42,956 nucleotides of DNA, taken from assembly GCF_913776855.1 (NCBI RefSeq), contig NZ_CAJYQD010000012.1:1-42956 (forward strand), in the 5' to 3' direction. Below are positions 7,758-16,534 of the stretch, in pieces. Position 1 is the stretch's first letter. Every line of letters starts with the position of its first letter. Origin of the DNA: an uncultured Sphingomonas sp. (GTDB lineage Bacteria; Pseudomonadota; Alphaproteobacteria; Sphingomonadales; Sphingomonadaceae). The position numbers were made by a program, and so were the translations under genes. The notes below the pieces were generated by a model. That model was given only the letters and a program-made list of their open reading frames with translations. It did not search any database and was not told the DNA's origin.

Positions 7758-10331
7758 TCAGAACTTCACGCCGGCACGGGCGTACAGATAGCGCCCGTTG
7801 AAGCCGAACGGCGAGAAGCTGGAATAGGGGATGAAGTAGTTGTTGATCGCCGTCGCGCCCAGGATCGGGTTGCGCGTCGGATACACGTCGAACAGGTTGT
7901 TCGCGCCGATCGCCAGCTCGAACTGCCCCGGCGTCGCCCGGACTTCAAGGTCCGTCAGCCACTTCGGCGCGAGTTCGACGTCGGTGATCGCCGCCCCGCC
8001 CGGCGACAGGGTGTTGCCGAACCGGTTGGTACGCGCGGTGACGCCGAAGATGCCCTGCGACCAGTCGAGACCGGCATTGATCTTAGAACGTGGCTGCCCC
8101 TGCGTCAGGCGCAGCGATTCCTGCCGCCCGAACAGGGTGACGCCTGGAATCGCCGACAGCGTCGACCGGTTGGTGATGTCGGTCTGGTTATAATTGTAGC
8201 CGGCGGTCAGCGTGACGCTGCCGATGCCCAGGTCGGGCACGCGGTACGTGCCGACCACCTCGACGCCCTGCGTCCGGGTGTCGATGCCGTTGATGAAGAA
8301 GCGGGCCGAGGTGATGTCCTGGATACCCGCCGCGCGCAGCACCGCGACGACCGCCGTACCCTGCAGGTTTTCGGACAGGATGATGCGGTCGTCGATCTTG
8401 ATGTTGTAATAGTCGGCGGTCAGCGTCAGCCCGCGCAGCGGCGTGAGCGTCAGGCCCCCGCCGATGTTGACCGACTTTTCCGCCTGCAACTGGCGCGACC
8501 CCAGCGCACGGGCGACCGGATCGCCGACGCGGAACGTGCCGATCTCGACCAGCGTGCCGCCAAGGTTCTGCGTCGCGAAGGACGAGAAGAACTGCTGCGC
8601 CAGGCTCGGCGCGCGGAACCCGGTCGAGATCGACCCGCGTGCCGCGATCCAGTCGGTCGGGGCGAAACGCGCCGCGACCTTGCCGTTTACCGTATCGCCG
8701 AAATCGCTGTAATGTTCGTAGCGGCCGGCGGCGACGATGTTGAACGCATCGCTGACCTTCGCATCGAGTTCGCCATAGCCGGCAAAGCTGTCGCGCGACG
8801 CGTCGACCCGGCTATTGGGCGAGAAGCCGGGGAAACCCTGCGACCCGGCGGCCGCGCCATTGCTGAACGCGAACGGTCCGGCCGCATAGCTCTGCAGTTC
8901 GCCGGCGACGATCTTGTAATTCTCGTTGCGATACTCACCGCCCAGCGCCAGCGACAGCGAGGACAGGAACCCGACGCTCAGTTCACGTTGCAGGTCGAGG
9001 TTGACGGTCTGCTGCCCAAACCGCGTCCCGCCCGCATTGAATGCCCGCTGCGACTGGGGACCGAAGGAAGCATTGTAGCTGTTCTCGATCCGGAAATCGA
9101 AGCTGTTGGTGCCGTACACATAGGACAGGTCGTATTTGAACCCGGCCATTTCGCCCTTCACGCCCAGCGCACCGGAGAAATCCTCCATCTGGCTGGTGAT
9201 GAGCGGGAGGAAGCCACCGTCGTAGAAGGGCGTGCAGACCGTACCGGTGAAGGTGCAGTTGCGCAGGTCCTGGATGTTGCTGTTGCTGTCGCGTCCCGAT
9301 GCCCGGCGATAGAAGGCCGCGCTTTCGCCGTCGCGTACGCCGTAGCTGCCGAAGATGTAAAGTTCGGACGTCGCGCCGATGTCGACGCCACCGTTCAGGA
9401 AGAAGTTGAAGTCGGTCGTCTTCGCATCGCCATAGCGGTGGTTCACACGGTTGACGCTGAACTCCCGCGGATCGACGGTGCCGGTCGACGACAGCGGATA
9501 GATGCGGCGCGGATCATAGCCGGCCCGGTCGGTCGGATTGCGGTCGCGATACTCGCCGGTCAGGTTCAGATAGGCGGTTTCACCCATCGGCAGGCCCATA
9601 TTGGCGGCAAAGGTGACGGTGCGGCCATCGCGCACTTCGCGATCACGCCCGGTTTCCTCCAGCACATAGGTGCCATCGGCGCGGACCTGCGGCTGGCCGT
9701 TCGCCTGGCGCGCGACGCCCGATACTTCGGCGACACCCTCCATCGACGAGACGTACTTGCCGTAGGTCATGGTCGCCCGACCGCCTTCGCGGCGCTTCAA
9801 CTGGACGTTGATGACGCCGGCGATCGCGTCCGAACCATATTGCGACGAGGCGCCGTCGCGCAGCACGTCGATCCGTTCGATCGCGAGGCTGGGGATGGTG
9901 TTGAGGTCGACCGCCGACGATCCGCGCCCGACCGAGCCGTTGGCGTTGAGCAGCGACGTGGTGTGGCGCCGCTTGCCGTTGACCAGCACCAGCGTCTGGT
10001 CGGGCGACAGGCCACGCAGCGTCGCCGGGCGCACCACGTCGGTACCGTCGGTGATCGATGGCTGCGGGAAATTGAACGACGGGACCAGCTGGTTCAGCAG
10101 CTTGTTGGTTTCGGTATAGCCGGCGTTGACCAGCGCATCACCGGTGATGACGTCGACCGGCACCGGGCTTTCGGCGACCGTACGTCCCTGCGCACGCGTG
10201 CCGACGACCAGGATTTCCTCGCCAGCGGGCACCTGATCGGCGGGCGGCGGCGCATCGGCGACTTGGGCGATGGCTGGCACCGCGACGAGCGCGCTCGACA
10301 GGACCAATGCCGTGAAAACGGATTTACGCAT
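7758..10331 (-). CDS. TonB-dependent outer-membrane receptor
   Basis: 857 residues. A signal peptide at the N-terminus (MRKSVFTALVLSSALVAVPAIA) is followed by a TonB box-like EEILVVGTR, a plug domain (about residues 50-175, with the stretch DGASSQYGSDAIAGVIN), a long beta barrel and a C-terminal aromatic residue (GVKF). It imports a ligand across the outer membrane with TonB energy; substrate could be an iron chelate, a sugar or a peptide. The start at 10331 was chosen for the signal peptide and the GGGGAGA leader; the frame stays open upstream to 11276 but that part runs antisense through rplU and rpmA. The oxidoreductase-cupin pair converges on it from the other side. Confidence 0.93.
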   Translation of the reverse strand: MRKSVFTALVLSSALVAVPAIAQVADAPPPADQVPAGEEILVVGTRAQGRTVAESPVPVDVITGDALVNAGYTETNKLLNQLVPSFNFPQPSITDGTDVVRPATLRGLSPDQTLVLVNGKRRHTTSLLNANGSVGRGSSAVDLNTIPSLAIERIDVLRDGASSQYGSDAIAGVINVQLKRREGGRATMTYGKYVSSMEGVAEVSGVARQANGQPQVRADGTYVLEETGRDREVRDGRTVTFAANMGLPMGETAYLNLTGEYRDRNPTDRAGYDPRRIYPLSSTGTVDPREFSVNRVNHRYGDAKTTDFNFFLNGGVDIGATSELYIFGSYGVRDGESAAFYRRASGRDSNSNIQDLRNCTFTGTVCTPFYDGGFLPLITSQMEDFSGALGVKGEMAGFKYDLSYVYGTNSFDFRIENSYNASFGPQSQRAFNAGGTRFGQQTVNLDLQRELSVGFLSSLSLALGGEYRNENYKIVAGELQSYAAGPFAFSNGAAAGSQGFPGFSPNSRVDASRDSFAGYGELDAKVSDAFNIVAAGRYEHYSDFGDTVNGKVAARFAPTDWIAARGSISTGFRAPSLAQQFFSSFATQNLGGTLVEIGTFRVGDPVARALGSRQLQAEKSVNIGGGLTLTPLRGLTLTADYYNIKIDDRIILSENLQGTAVVAVLRAAGIQDITSARFFINGIDTRTQGVEVVGTYRVPDLGIGSVTLTAGYNYNQTDITNRSTLSAIPGVTLFGRQESLRLTQGQPRSKINAGLDWSQGIFGVTARTNRFGNTLSPGGAAITDVELAPKWLTDLEVRATPGQFELAIGANNLFDVYPTRNPILGATAINNYFIPYSSFSPFGFNGRYLYARAGVKF

Positions 10332-10493
10332 GAAAATCTCCCCCTGACCCGGCGTGTTGGCCGGGCCGTTGCGCCGCAACCCTCCCTTGCGCAATTTTCT
10401 GAGGCAAGCCTTTGCAGCCATCCGTAACTCGATTGTCACAGCACCGTTGCGGCAGTGCAACACGGCTTTCGTCGTCGAATCGCGCCTTCGCCA

Positions 10494-10522
10494 TTGACAG
10501 CGTGCGTAGGCTTGCCTAGTCA
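10494..10522 (+). promoter_or_regulatory. Candidate housekeeping promoter of rplU-rpmA
   Basis: A consensus TTGACA (10494-10499) is followed after 17 bases by TAGTCA (10517-10522), which is a poor match to the -10 consensus. It lies 65 bases upstream of the rplU start in the gap divergent from the receptor gene. Confidence 0.45.
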
Positions 10523-10586
10523 CAATCCACTTGCCGCGTGGGGTATCTCCGCGCGGACATATGCATTTGGGAAAGAAGCAAGGGCC

Positions 10587-10913
10587 ATGTTCGCAATCGT
10601 GCGCACGGGCGGCAAGCAGTATCGCGTTGCCGCAGGAGACAAGATCGTCGTCGAGAAGCTCGATGGCGAAGCTGGCAGCAACGTGACGCTCGGTGACGTG
10701 CTCCTTGCTGGCGAAGGTTCGGAACTGAAGTCGGTCGCAGGGCTGACGGTTTCGGCGGAAATCATCGCGCAGGCGAAGGGCGAGAAGGTCATCGTCTTCA
10801 AGAAGCGCCGCCGGCACAACTACCGTCGCAAGAACGGTCATCGCCAGCAGCACACCATCCTGAAGATCACCGCGATCGGCGACAAGCGCGCCGACGACAG
10901 CGCCGCCGCATAA
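10587..10913 (+). CDS. rplU: 50S ribosomal protein L21
   Basis: 108-residue L21, which binds 23S rRNA in the large subunit. The start [14 protein letters not shown] and the basic [17 protein letters not shown] segment near residues 72-88 are diagnostic. A short Ala/Asp-rich tail follows. The ATG at 10587 gives the canonical N-terminus, with AGGG just upstream. rpmA follows after 30 bases, and the usual L21-L27-Obg order is kept with extra genes inserted before obgE. Confidence 0.98.
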   Translation: MFAIVRTGGKQYRVAAGDKIVVEKLDGEAGSNVTLGDVLLAGEGSELKSVAGLTVSAEIIAQAKGEKVIVFKKRRRHNYRRKNGHRQQHTILKITAIGDKRADDSAAA

Positions 10914-10943
10914 GCGCCTGAGCGAATACGAGGAGTTTGATCC

Positions 10944-11213
10944 ATGGCACATAAGAAAGCAGGCGGTTCGTCGCGTAACGGTCGTGACTCGGCCGGCCGT
11001 CGCCTTGGCGTGAAGAAGTTCGGTGGCCAGGAAGTGGTCGCCGGCAACATTATCGTGCGTCAGCGCGGCACCAAGTTCTATCCGGGCGTGAACGTCGGCA
11101 TGGGCAAGGACCACACCCTGTTCGCTCTGGTCGATGGCCGCGTGGCGTTCAAGGAAGGTAAGCTGGGCCGCAAGTTCGCGTATGTCGAAATGCTGGCGCA
11201 GGCCGCAGAATAA
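10944..11213 (+). CDS. rpmA: 50S ribosomal protein L27
   Basis: 89-residue L27, located near the peptidyl-transferase centre. The N-terminus [16 protein letters not shown], with the conserved flexible basic tail, and the block QRGTKFYPG identify it. A GAGGAG-type Shine-Dalgarno sequence precedes the ATG at 10944. It is co-transcribed with rplU, and a terminator-like hairpin with a run of T follows at 11279-11309. Confidence 0.98.
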   Translation: MAHKKAGGSSRNGRDSAGRRLGVKKFGGQEVVAGNIIVRQRGTKFYPGVNVGMGKDHTLFALVDGRVAFKEGKLGRKFAYVEMLAQAAE

Positions 11214-11278
11214 CGGGCTACCACACGGGTCGCCCACCAGGGTGATCCGGGTTCCGGCGACGGAACCAGCCAACAAGA

Positions 11279-11309
11279 GGGAGGCGGGTCACCCCGGCTC
11301 CCTTTTTTT
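11279..11309 (+). terminator. Intrinsic terminator after rpmA
   Basis: GGGAG (11279-11283) pairs with CTCCC (11298-11302), with additional GGG/CCC pairing inside, and is followed directly by seven T bases (11303-11309). It lies 66 bases after the rpmA stop and closes the rplU-rpmA unit. Confidence 0.7.
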
Positions 11310-11370
11310 ATTGCTCTCTCCGGCCCCTGCCCGCCTCTTAGCGGAGGCGTGGCGCATTGGAGAGACGCTG

Positions 11371-11913
11371 ATGTTCGCCCGTACCGAACGCCTGACGCTG
11401 CGCCCCGGCTGGACCGAGGACGCCCCCGCCCTGCTTGCCGCGATCGGCCATGAACCGGTCGTGCGCAACCTGTCGCGTGTCCCCTGGCCGTACACGCTGG
11501 CCGATGCCGAAGCATTCATCGCCGGCTGGACGGGCGATGCGGGACCGACCTTCCTGATCTTTGCCCATGACGGCGGGCGTTGCGATCTCATCGGCGGGAT
11601 CGGGATCGGGCCGCTGGGCGATGTGCCACACATGTTGGGATACTGGCTGACCCCGTCGGCATGGGGGCACGGCTATGCGACCGAGGCGGGGCGCGCCGCG
11701 CTCGACATCGCCGCGACGCTGGGCATCGGCCGGATCGATGCCGGCCATTATGTCGACAACCCCGCATCGGGTGCGGTGCTGCGGCGGCTGGGCTTCGTCG
11801 CGACCGGCACACGCAGCATGATCCATTCGCGCGGCCGGAGCATGACGGTCGAGACGATCGACTATGCCATCGACCTGTCCGATCGTCACAACGTTCCGCG
11901 GCTCGCGGCCTGA
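11371..11913 (+). CDS. GNAT N-acetyltransferase, RimJ/RimL type
   Basis: 180 residues with the RimJ/RimL-type layout: N-terminal ERLTLRPGWTEDAPAL, a central PHMLGYWLTPSAWGHGYATEA block carrying the acetyl-CoA binding motif (W-G-x-G-Y-A), and a C-terminal NPASGAVLRRLGF segment. These enzymes acetylate an N-terminal or side-chain amine of a protein or small molecule; the acceptor is unknown. The ATG at 11371 gives the standard start of the fold. It lies between rpmA and obgE on the same strand. Confidence 0.88.
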   Translation: MFARTERLTLRPGWTEDAPALLAAIGHEPVVRNLSRVPWPYTLADAEAFIAGWTGDAGPTFLIFAHDGGRCDLIGGIGIGPLGDVPHMLGYWLTPSAWGHGYATEAGRAALDIAATLGIGRIDAGHYVDNPASGAVLRRLGFVATGTRSMIHSRGRSMTVETIDYAIDLSDRHNVPRLAA

Positions 11914-11987
11914 TCGCGACGGAACGCGGCGCCCGCCCGGCTGGTTGATGCCGGGCGGCGCTGCTGCCGTATCGAGAGGACGCCCCG

Positions 11988-12080
11988 ATGATCGATCCCG
12001 AAACGCCCGAAGAACAGGAAATGGAAGAGGTTCAGGAAGAGGCCGCCGAGGAACGCGAGGAAGAAGGCGGCTATCAGTGA
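11988..12080 (+). CDS. Acidic 30-residue microprotein
   Basis: A 30-codon frame with a good Shine-Dalgarno sequence (GAGAGGA, seven bases before ATG 11988). The product is almost half glutamate: 13 Glu and one Asp against a single Arg, ending in GGYQ. It has no hydrophobic stretch and would be a soluble, probably unfolded or single-helix polyanion. It follows the GNAT gene by 74 bases and is closed by a stem-loop at 12090-12117. I recognise no family. Coding status rests on the ribosome site, the clean frame and the isolated position. Confidence 0.5.
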   Translation: MIDPETPEEQEMEEVQEEAAEEREEEGGYQ

Positions 12081-12089
12081 TGTCGGCGG

Positions 12090-12117
12090 CCGGGGCGCGT
12101 GTCGTGCGTCGCCCCGG
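12090..12117. terminator. Stem-loop between convergent small genes
   Basis: CCGGGGCG (12090-12097) pairs perfectly with CGCCCCGG (12110-12117) around a 12-base loop. It ends immediately at the stop of the leftward gene and lies ten bases after the stop of the acidic microprotein, so it can serve both. No T tract is present. Confidence 0.5.
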
Positions 12118-12315
12118 TTACCCCTCCAGCAGATCGAGATAGCCGACCACGTCGTTGCTGGTCTGCAGATACAGCCCGGCCTGGATTTCCTCCGGCTCGC
12201 GCGCCGCCGCCGCCATCGCTTCGGTCAGCGTACCGTACAGAATCGTCGTGGCAACCCCACCTTCGTCATCGAGGTGGTAGAGCCGGACCGAGGCGTCTTC
12301 CGAAACCGTTCGCAT
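12118..12315 (-). CDS. Hypothetical 65-residue protein
   Basis: Small soluble protein, starting MRTVSEDASVRLYHLDDEGG and continuing into an Ala-rich helix (about residues 30-45) and a C-terminal QTSNDVVGYLDLLEG. The start at 12315 is preceded by GGGAAGG, a good ribosome site; an in-frame ATG at 12351 would add a basic leader unlike the rest. No family is recognised. It lies just downstream of the metal-dependent hydrolase gene on the same strand (40 bases), so they may be co-transcribed. Confidence 0.65.
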   Translation of the reverse strand: MRTVSEDASVRLYHLDDEGGVATTILYGTLTEAMAAAAREPEEIQAGLYLQTSNDVVGYLDLLEG

Positions 12316-12355
12316 GGCCTTCCCTCTGCCGTGGCGCGGCCGGGGCAGCAAGCCT

Positions 12356-13222
12356 CTAGACGCGGATAAGCCGTGCAGCTTCGAATTCGCTGTCGATCAG
12401 CCCGATCAGGTTGCGGTCGTCATGGTTCCACGGGTGGAAGCCGGGCAGGAAGAAGGCGAACCACAGCCCCATCACCTTGCGCGCCATGCCGGGCCGCCCA
12501 AACGCATAGGCGAACAGGCGCCATTTCACGCGCGGGCCGGTCAGGCCGTCCTGCGCCAGCAGGTCCAGCATTCCTTCGGTCCGGCCGCGAAAGAATTTGG
12601 CGGTGACGATCAGCATGACCAGCGCCTTGATCCGCCAGCGCCTGAACCGGCTCCAGTGCCGCGTCGCGTGCAACCAGGTGTCGTAGGCGACGCCCTTATG
12701 TTCGATCTCCTCGATCGCGTGCCAGCGCCACAGGTCGGCTGCAGCCTGGTCCCCGCCGGCCAGATGGCGCGGATTGGCGACCAGCTGATGCGCAAGGATG
12801 GCGGTGAAATGCTCCAGCGCCATCGTCGCGGCCAGATTGGCGATCGGAGGCCTGCCTCGCGTGATCGCCAGTTCGCGATCGACCCGCGCCTCCAGCCGGG
12901 AAGTGTCATATCCCTGGTCGGCGACGTGGCGATTGAACGCCACATGTTCGCGCGTGTGGATCACCTCCTGCTTCACGAAGGCGCGGATTTCGGCAGCGAG
13001 GCGCGGGGGAACGTCGTCGCGGAACTGGCGCACGCTGTCGATGAAGAAACCCTCGCCCTTCGGAAAGGTCACCGACAGCGCGTTGTAGAAGGCGGTAGCG
13101 ACCGGATCGTCGTTCAACCAATAGCGCCGATAGCCGCCTTCCCGCCCGAACCGTACGTCGCGCGGGGTGATGGTCAGGTCGTCGGGAGTCTTTGCTTTCG
13201 CCACGGTTCTGCTCCACATCAT
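12356..13222 (-). CDS. Predicted metal-dependent hydrolase (PF10118 type)
   Basis: 288 residues. Rich in histidine and glutamate placed along helices, including KQEVIHTREH near residue 87, an ALEHFTA segment, and WHAIEEIEHKGVAYD; this pattern is that of the PF10118 predicted metal-dependent hydrolase family, which probably has a ferritin-like di-metal helical core. The substrate is unknown. It is divergent from a TetR-type regulator across 29 bases, an arrangement that usually means the regulator controls it. The start at 13222 (or the adjacent ATG at 13219) is uncertain by a few residues. Confidence 0.82.
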   Translation of the reverse strand: MMWSRTVAKAKTPDDLTITPRDVRFGREGGYRRYWLNDDPVATAFYNALSVTFPKGEGFFIDSVRQFRDDVPPRLAAEIRAFVKQEVIHTREHVAFNRHVADQGYDTSRLEARVDRELAITRGRPPIANLAATMALEHFTAILAHQLVANPRHLAGGDQAAADLWRWHAIEEIEHKGVAYDTWLHATRHWSRFRRWRIKALVMLIVTAKFFRGRTEGMLDLLAQDGLTGPRVKWRLFAYAFGRPGMARKVMGLWFAFFLPGFHPWNHDDRNLIGLIDSEFEAARLIRV

Positions 13223-13251
13223 CCCATGCCAATTGCGAATTACTTACACGG

Positions 13252-13842
13252 ATGTCAATAGTTCGTCGCCGCCTGTCGCCCGAGGCATCGCGCGATGCCG
13301 CGTTGGATGCGGCGCGCGATCTGCTGATCGAGGCGGGGCCGCAGGCGGTCACGCTGAAGGCGGTGGCGACGCGGATCGGGCGGACCCATGCCAATCTGCT
13401 CCACCATTTCGGGTCGGCGTCGGGCCTGCAAAAGGCACTGGCGGAACGGATGGCGACGACGATCACTGCGACGATCGGTGCGGCGGTCCTGCGCGCGCGC
13501 GATGGCGACCATGACCCGCGCGAGATCGTCGACCTCACCTTCGACGCGTTCGACCGCGAGGGTGCCGGGGCGCTGGCCAGCTGGATGATCCTGTCGGGCA
13601 ATGACGACGCGCTCAACCCGATTCTCGATGCGATCCACGCGCTGGTCGACCGGCTGGGCAGCGAGAACAGCCTGAGCGGGATGCCGCTGGCAGACGAGAC
13701 GCTGCAACTGGTACTGATGGCGTTGGGCGATGCGTTGCTGGGCGGGGCGATGGCGAAGGCGCTTCGCCTGCCGCGCGAACGGGCGCGCGAACTGGCGATG
13801 CGCAGCCTGATCGCGGTGCGCGACGAAACGCAGCCATGTTGA
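13252..13842 (+). CDS. TetR family transcriptional regulator
   Basis: 196 residues. The N-terminal helix-turn-helix (about residues 10-55) includes AVTLKAVATRIGRTHANLLHHF, the TetR recognition pattern; the C-terminal part is a helical ligand-binding domain without recognisable ligand residues. The ATG at 13252 is chosen because it starts just before the HTH; the frame stays open to 13192 but that overlaps the divergent gene. Only 29 bases separate it from the hydrolase start, so it probably represses both. Its 3' end overlaps the next acetyltransferase gene by seven bases, implying coupled translation. Confidence 0.87.
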   Translation: MSIVRRRLSPEASRDAALDAARDLLIEAGPQAVTLKAVATRIGRTHANLLHHFGSASGLQKALAERMATTITATIGAAVLRARDGDHDPREIVDLTFDAFDREGAGALASWMILSGNDDALNPILDAIHALVDRLGSENSLSGMPLADETLQLVLMALGDALLGGAMAKALRLPRERARELAMRSLIAVRDETQPC

Positions 13843-14318
13843 TCCGCGCGGCGACGACCGCCGACCGGGCGGCGATCGCCGGGATCATCATGCCGATCAT
13901 CCGCGCGGGCGAGACCTATGCGCTCGACCGCGACATGGACGAAGAACCGGCGCTGGCCTTCTGGTTCGCGCCCGGCAACGCCGTGTTTGTCGCGGAGGTC
14001 GAGGGCCAAGTGCTGGGCAGCTATTTCTGTCGCGCGAACAAGGCCGGCGGGGGTGCCCATGTCGCCAATTGCGGCTATGCGACCCACCCGCAAGCTACCG
14101 GGCGCGGCATCGCACGGGCGATGGCACTCCATTCGTTCGACCATGCCCGTGCCGCCGGTTTTCGGGCGATGCAATATAATTTTGTGGTCGCGACGAACGA
14201 CCGCGCGGTGCGACTGTGGCTGTCGCTCGGCTTCGAACAGGTCGGGCGCCTGCCGCAAGCGTTCGATCATCCGGCATCGGGCGAGGTCGATGCGCTGGTG
14301 CTGTACCGGCGGCTGTAG
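13836..14318 (+). CDS. GNAT N-acetyltransferase, phosphinothricin-type
   Basis: 160-residue GNAT enzyme. Strand 4 and the acetyl-CoA loop are visible as CGYATHPQATGRGIARAM, a good match to the R/Q-x-x-G-x-G/A motif, followed by NFVVATNDRAVRLWLSLGFEQVGR, the usual C-terminal block. Acceptor unknown. The start at 13836 lies inside the end of the TetR gene (seven-base overlap), so the acetyltransferase is probably expressed with the regulator. obgE follows 45 bases later. Confidence 0.87.
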   Translation: MLIRAATTADRAAIAGIIMPIIRAGETYALDRDMDEEPALAFWFAPGNAVFVAEVEGQVLGSYFCRANKAGGGAHVANCGYATHPQATGRGIARAMALHSFDHARAAGFRAMQYNFVVATNDRAVRLWLSLGFEQVGRLPQAFDHPASGEVDALVLYRRL

Positions 14319-14363
14319 CACAATCCCCTTCCCGTTTGGGGCGACTCGGACTAAGCGCACGCC

Positions 14364-15410
14364 ATGCATTTTCTCGATCAAGCCAAGATCTTCGTCCGTT
14401 CGGGCGGGGGCGGCCCCGGCGCCGTCAGCTTTCGCCGCGAAAAATTCATGGAATATGGCGGCCCCGATGGCGGCAATGGCGGCAAGGGCGGCGACATCAT
14501 CTTCGAAGCGGTTCCCGGCCTGAACACGCTCATCGATTTCCGCTATACCCAGCATTTCCGCGCGCCGCGCGGGTCCGGCGGTTCGGGCGCCAATCGCACC
14601 GGGCCGGGCGGGCGCGATCTGATCATCCGCGTACCGGTGGGAACCCAGGCCCTGTCGGAGGACAAGGAAACCGTCCTCGCCGACTTCACCTTTGCCGGCC
14701 AGCGCGAGGTGTTCCTGCGCGGCGGCGACGGCGGGCGCGGCAATGCCAGCTACAAGACGTCGACCAATCGCGCCCCGCGCCAGCACGGCACCGGCTGGCC
14801 GGGCGACGAGGCATGGGTCTGGCTGCGCCTCAAGCTGCTGGCCGATGCCGGGTTGGTCGGGCTGCCCAATGCCGGCAAGTCGACCTTCATCAACGCGGTG
14901 ACCAACGCGAATGCCAAGGTCGGGGCCTATGCCTTCACGACCACCCGGCCGCAACTGGGCGTGGTCAGCCACAAGCAGCGCGAGTTCGTCGTGGCGGACA
15001 TCCCCGGACTGATCGAAGGTGCCGCCGAAGGGGCCGGGATCGGCGACCGGTTTCTGGGCCATATCGAGCGGTGCCGCGTGCTGCTGCACCTGATCGACAG
15101 CCATGCCGACGATCCGGTCGAGGCGTATCGCATCGTGCGCGGCGAACTGGAGGCGTACGGCGCCGACCTGGACCAGAAGCCCGAGGTGATCGCGCTCAAC
15201 AAGGCCGACCTGCTCGACGAGGAACTGACCGAGGCGCTGATCGCCGAACTGGAAGCCGAAAGCGGGGCGAAGGTGCTGCCGCTGTCGGGCGCGACCGGTC
15301 AGGGGCTGGAGGCGGTGCTCGACCGGCTGATCGAGGCGATCGGTCCGAGCGAGATGCACGCGCAGGACACGGGCGAGGACGAGGAACCGCGCGAATGGTC
15401 GCCAATCTAG
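14364..15410 (+). CDS. obgE: GTPase ObgE/CgtA
   Basis: 348-residue Obg GTPase, essential in most bacteria and acting in 50S ribosome maturation and stress control. The glycine-rich Obg domain spans residues 1-158; the G domain shows G1 GLPNAGKST (166-174), G3 DIPG (212-215) and G4 NKAD (279-282). A short acidic tail replaces the OCT domain of some relatives. Its last 16 bases overlap the start of proB, so the two are translationally coupled. The start at 14364 gives the canonical MHFLDQAKI. Confidence 0.97.
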   Translation: MHFLDQAKIFVRSGGGGPGAVSFRREKFMEYGGPDGGNGGKGGDIIFEAVPGLNTLIDFRYTQHFRAPRGSGGSGANRTGPGGRDLIIRVPVGTQALSEDKETVLADFTFAGQREVFLRGGDGGRGNASYKTSTNRAPRQHGTGWPGDEAWVWLRLKLLADAGLVGLPNAGKSTFINAVTNANAKVGAYAFTTTRPQLGVVSHKQREFVVADIPGLIEGAAEGAGIGDRFLGHIERCRVLLHLIDSHADDPVEAYRIVRGELEAYGADLDQKPEVIALNKADLLDEELTEALIAELEAESGAKVLPLSGATGQGLEAVLDRLIEAIGPSEMHAQDTGEDEEPREWSPI

Positions 15411-16534
15411 GGGCGAACGACCTGTTCAGCCCGGCCGCCTGCCCGCGCCTGATCGTGAAGGTCGGGTCGGCGCTGCTGGTCGCGCCCGATGGACAGGCGC
15501 GGCGGGAATGGCTGGCGTCGCTGGTCGCGGACATTGCCGTGCGCGTGGCCGCCGGGCAGCAGGTCGTCATCGTTTCGTCGGGCGCGATCGCACTCGGAGC
15601 GCGACGGCTCGGCCTGTCCAAGGGCGGGCGAGCGAGCCTCGAGGATGCGCAGGCGGCGGCGGCGACCGGACAGATCGCACTGTCGAGCATCTGGGCCGAA
15701 CTGCTCGGGCAACATGGCCTGACCGCCGCGCAGCTGCTGGTGACGCTCGACGATCTGGAGGATCGGCGGCGCTACCTCAACGTGTCGGCGACGCTCGGAC
15801 GGCTGCTGAAGCTGGGCGTCGTGCCGGTCGTCAACGAGAATGACAGCGTCGCGACCGAGGAAATCCGCTTCGGCGACAATGACCGGCTGGCCGCGCGGGT
15901 CGGGGCGGCGGCGCGCGCCAACGGCGTGGTGCTACTGTCCGATATCGACGGGCTGTACGATTCGAACCCGCACAGCAACCCCGATGCCCGGCTGATCCCC
16001 CACGTCGCGCAGATCGATGCCACGATCATGGGCATGGCCGATGGCAAGTCGTCCTCCGGCATGGGATCGGGCGGGATGGTGTCGAAGGTGGAGGCTGCAC
16101 GGATCGCCACCGCCGCCGGCGCGAACCTCGCCATCGCGACCGGGCGGATCGACCATCCGCTCGCCCGGTTCGGCGATACCGGTCATGGCACGGTATTCGC
16201 CACCGCCGGCCAGGCGCCCGCGCGCAAGGCATGGCTGTCGGGCGGGCTGACCGATCGCGGATCGATCCGCATCGATGCGGGCGCGGCCCATGCGCTGTCG
16301 ACCGGACGCAGCCTGCTGCCCGCCGGAGCGACCGAGATCGCGGGCGATTTCGCACGCGGCGACCTTGTGCGGATCATCGATGGCGCGGACCGCGTGATCG
16401 CACGGGGCCTGGCCGAATATGACGCCGCTGATGCCGCGCGGATCGTCGGGCGACGCAGCGAGGAACTGGCCGAGCTACTCGGCTATGCGCCGCGTTCCGC
16501 GCTGATCCATCGCAACCATATGGCCTTGCTGTGA
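15395..16534 (+). CDS. proB: Glutamate 5-kinase
   Basis: 379 residues: phosphorylates glutamate with ATP, the first step of proline synthesis. The amino-acid kinase domain (1-260) shows [21 protein letters not shown] and the [12 protein letters not shown] stretch; the C-terminal third is a PUA domain. The ATG at 15395, inside the end of obgE, gives the right length; the frame is open far upstream but that part is out of frame with obgE and not coding. The stop overlaps the start of the cerR-like gene. proA is not in the window. Confidence 0.96.
   Translation: MVANLGANDLFSPAACPRLIVKVGSALLVAPDGQARREWLASLVADIAVRVAAGQQVVIVSSGAIALGARRLGLSKGGRASLEDAQAAAATGQIALSSIWAELLGQHGLTAAQLLVTLDDLEDRRRYLNVSATLGRLLKLGVVPVVNENDSVATEEIRFGDNDRLAARVGAAARANGVVLLSDIDGLYDSNPHSNPDARLIPHVAQIDATIMGMADGKSSSGMGSGGMVSKVEAARIATAAGANLAIATGRIDHPLARFGDTGHGTVFATAGQAPARKAWLSGGLTDRGSIRIDAGAAHALSTGRSLLPAGATEIAGDFARGDLVRIIDGADRVIARGLAEYDAADAARIVGRRSEELAELLGYAPRSALIHRNHMALL

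Noticed and set aside
8712..10427. Long plus-strand open frame (571 codons) opposite the TonB-dependent receptor
   Set aside because: It is the mirror of a GC-rich coding strand: composition is Arg/Ala/Gly/Val-rich and shows no family motif, while the opposite strand encodes a complete receptor with signal peptide and plug.
10332..11276. N-terminal extension of the TonB-dependent receptor to 11276
   Set aside because: The extra 315 codons run antisense through rplU and rpmA; the start at 10331 begins a clear signal peptide.
13223..13251. TetR operator in the hydrolase/TetR gap
   Set aside because: An AATT-GCG-AATT repeat is present but too short and self-complementary to support an operator call.
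12906..15359. Minus-strand open frame of 817 codons across the hydrolase, TetR, acetyltransferase and obgE
   Set aside because: It overlaps four well-supported genes on the other frames and has no domain signature.
14216..15394. Upstream in-frame extension of proB
   Set aside because: It overlaps obgE in another frame; family length and start agree with the ATG at 15395.
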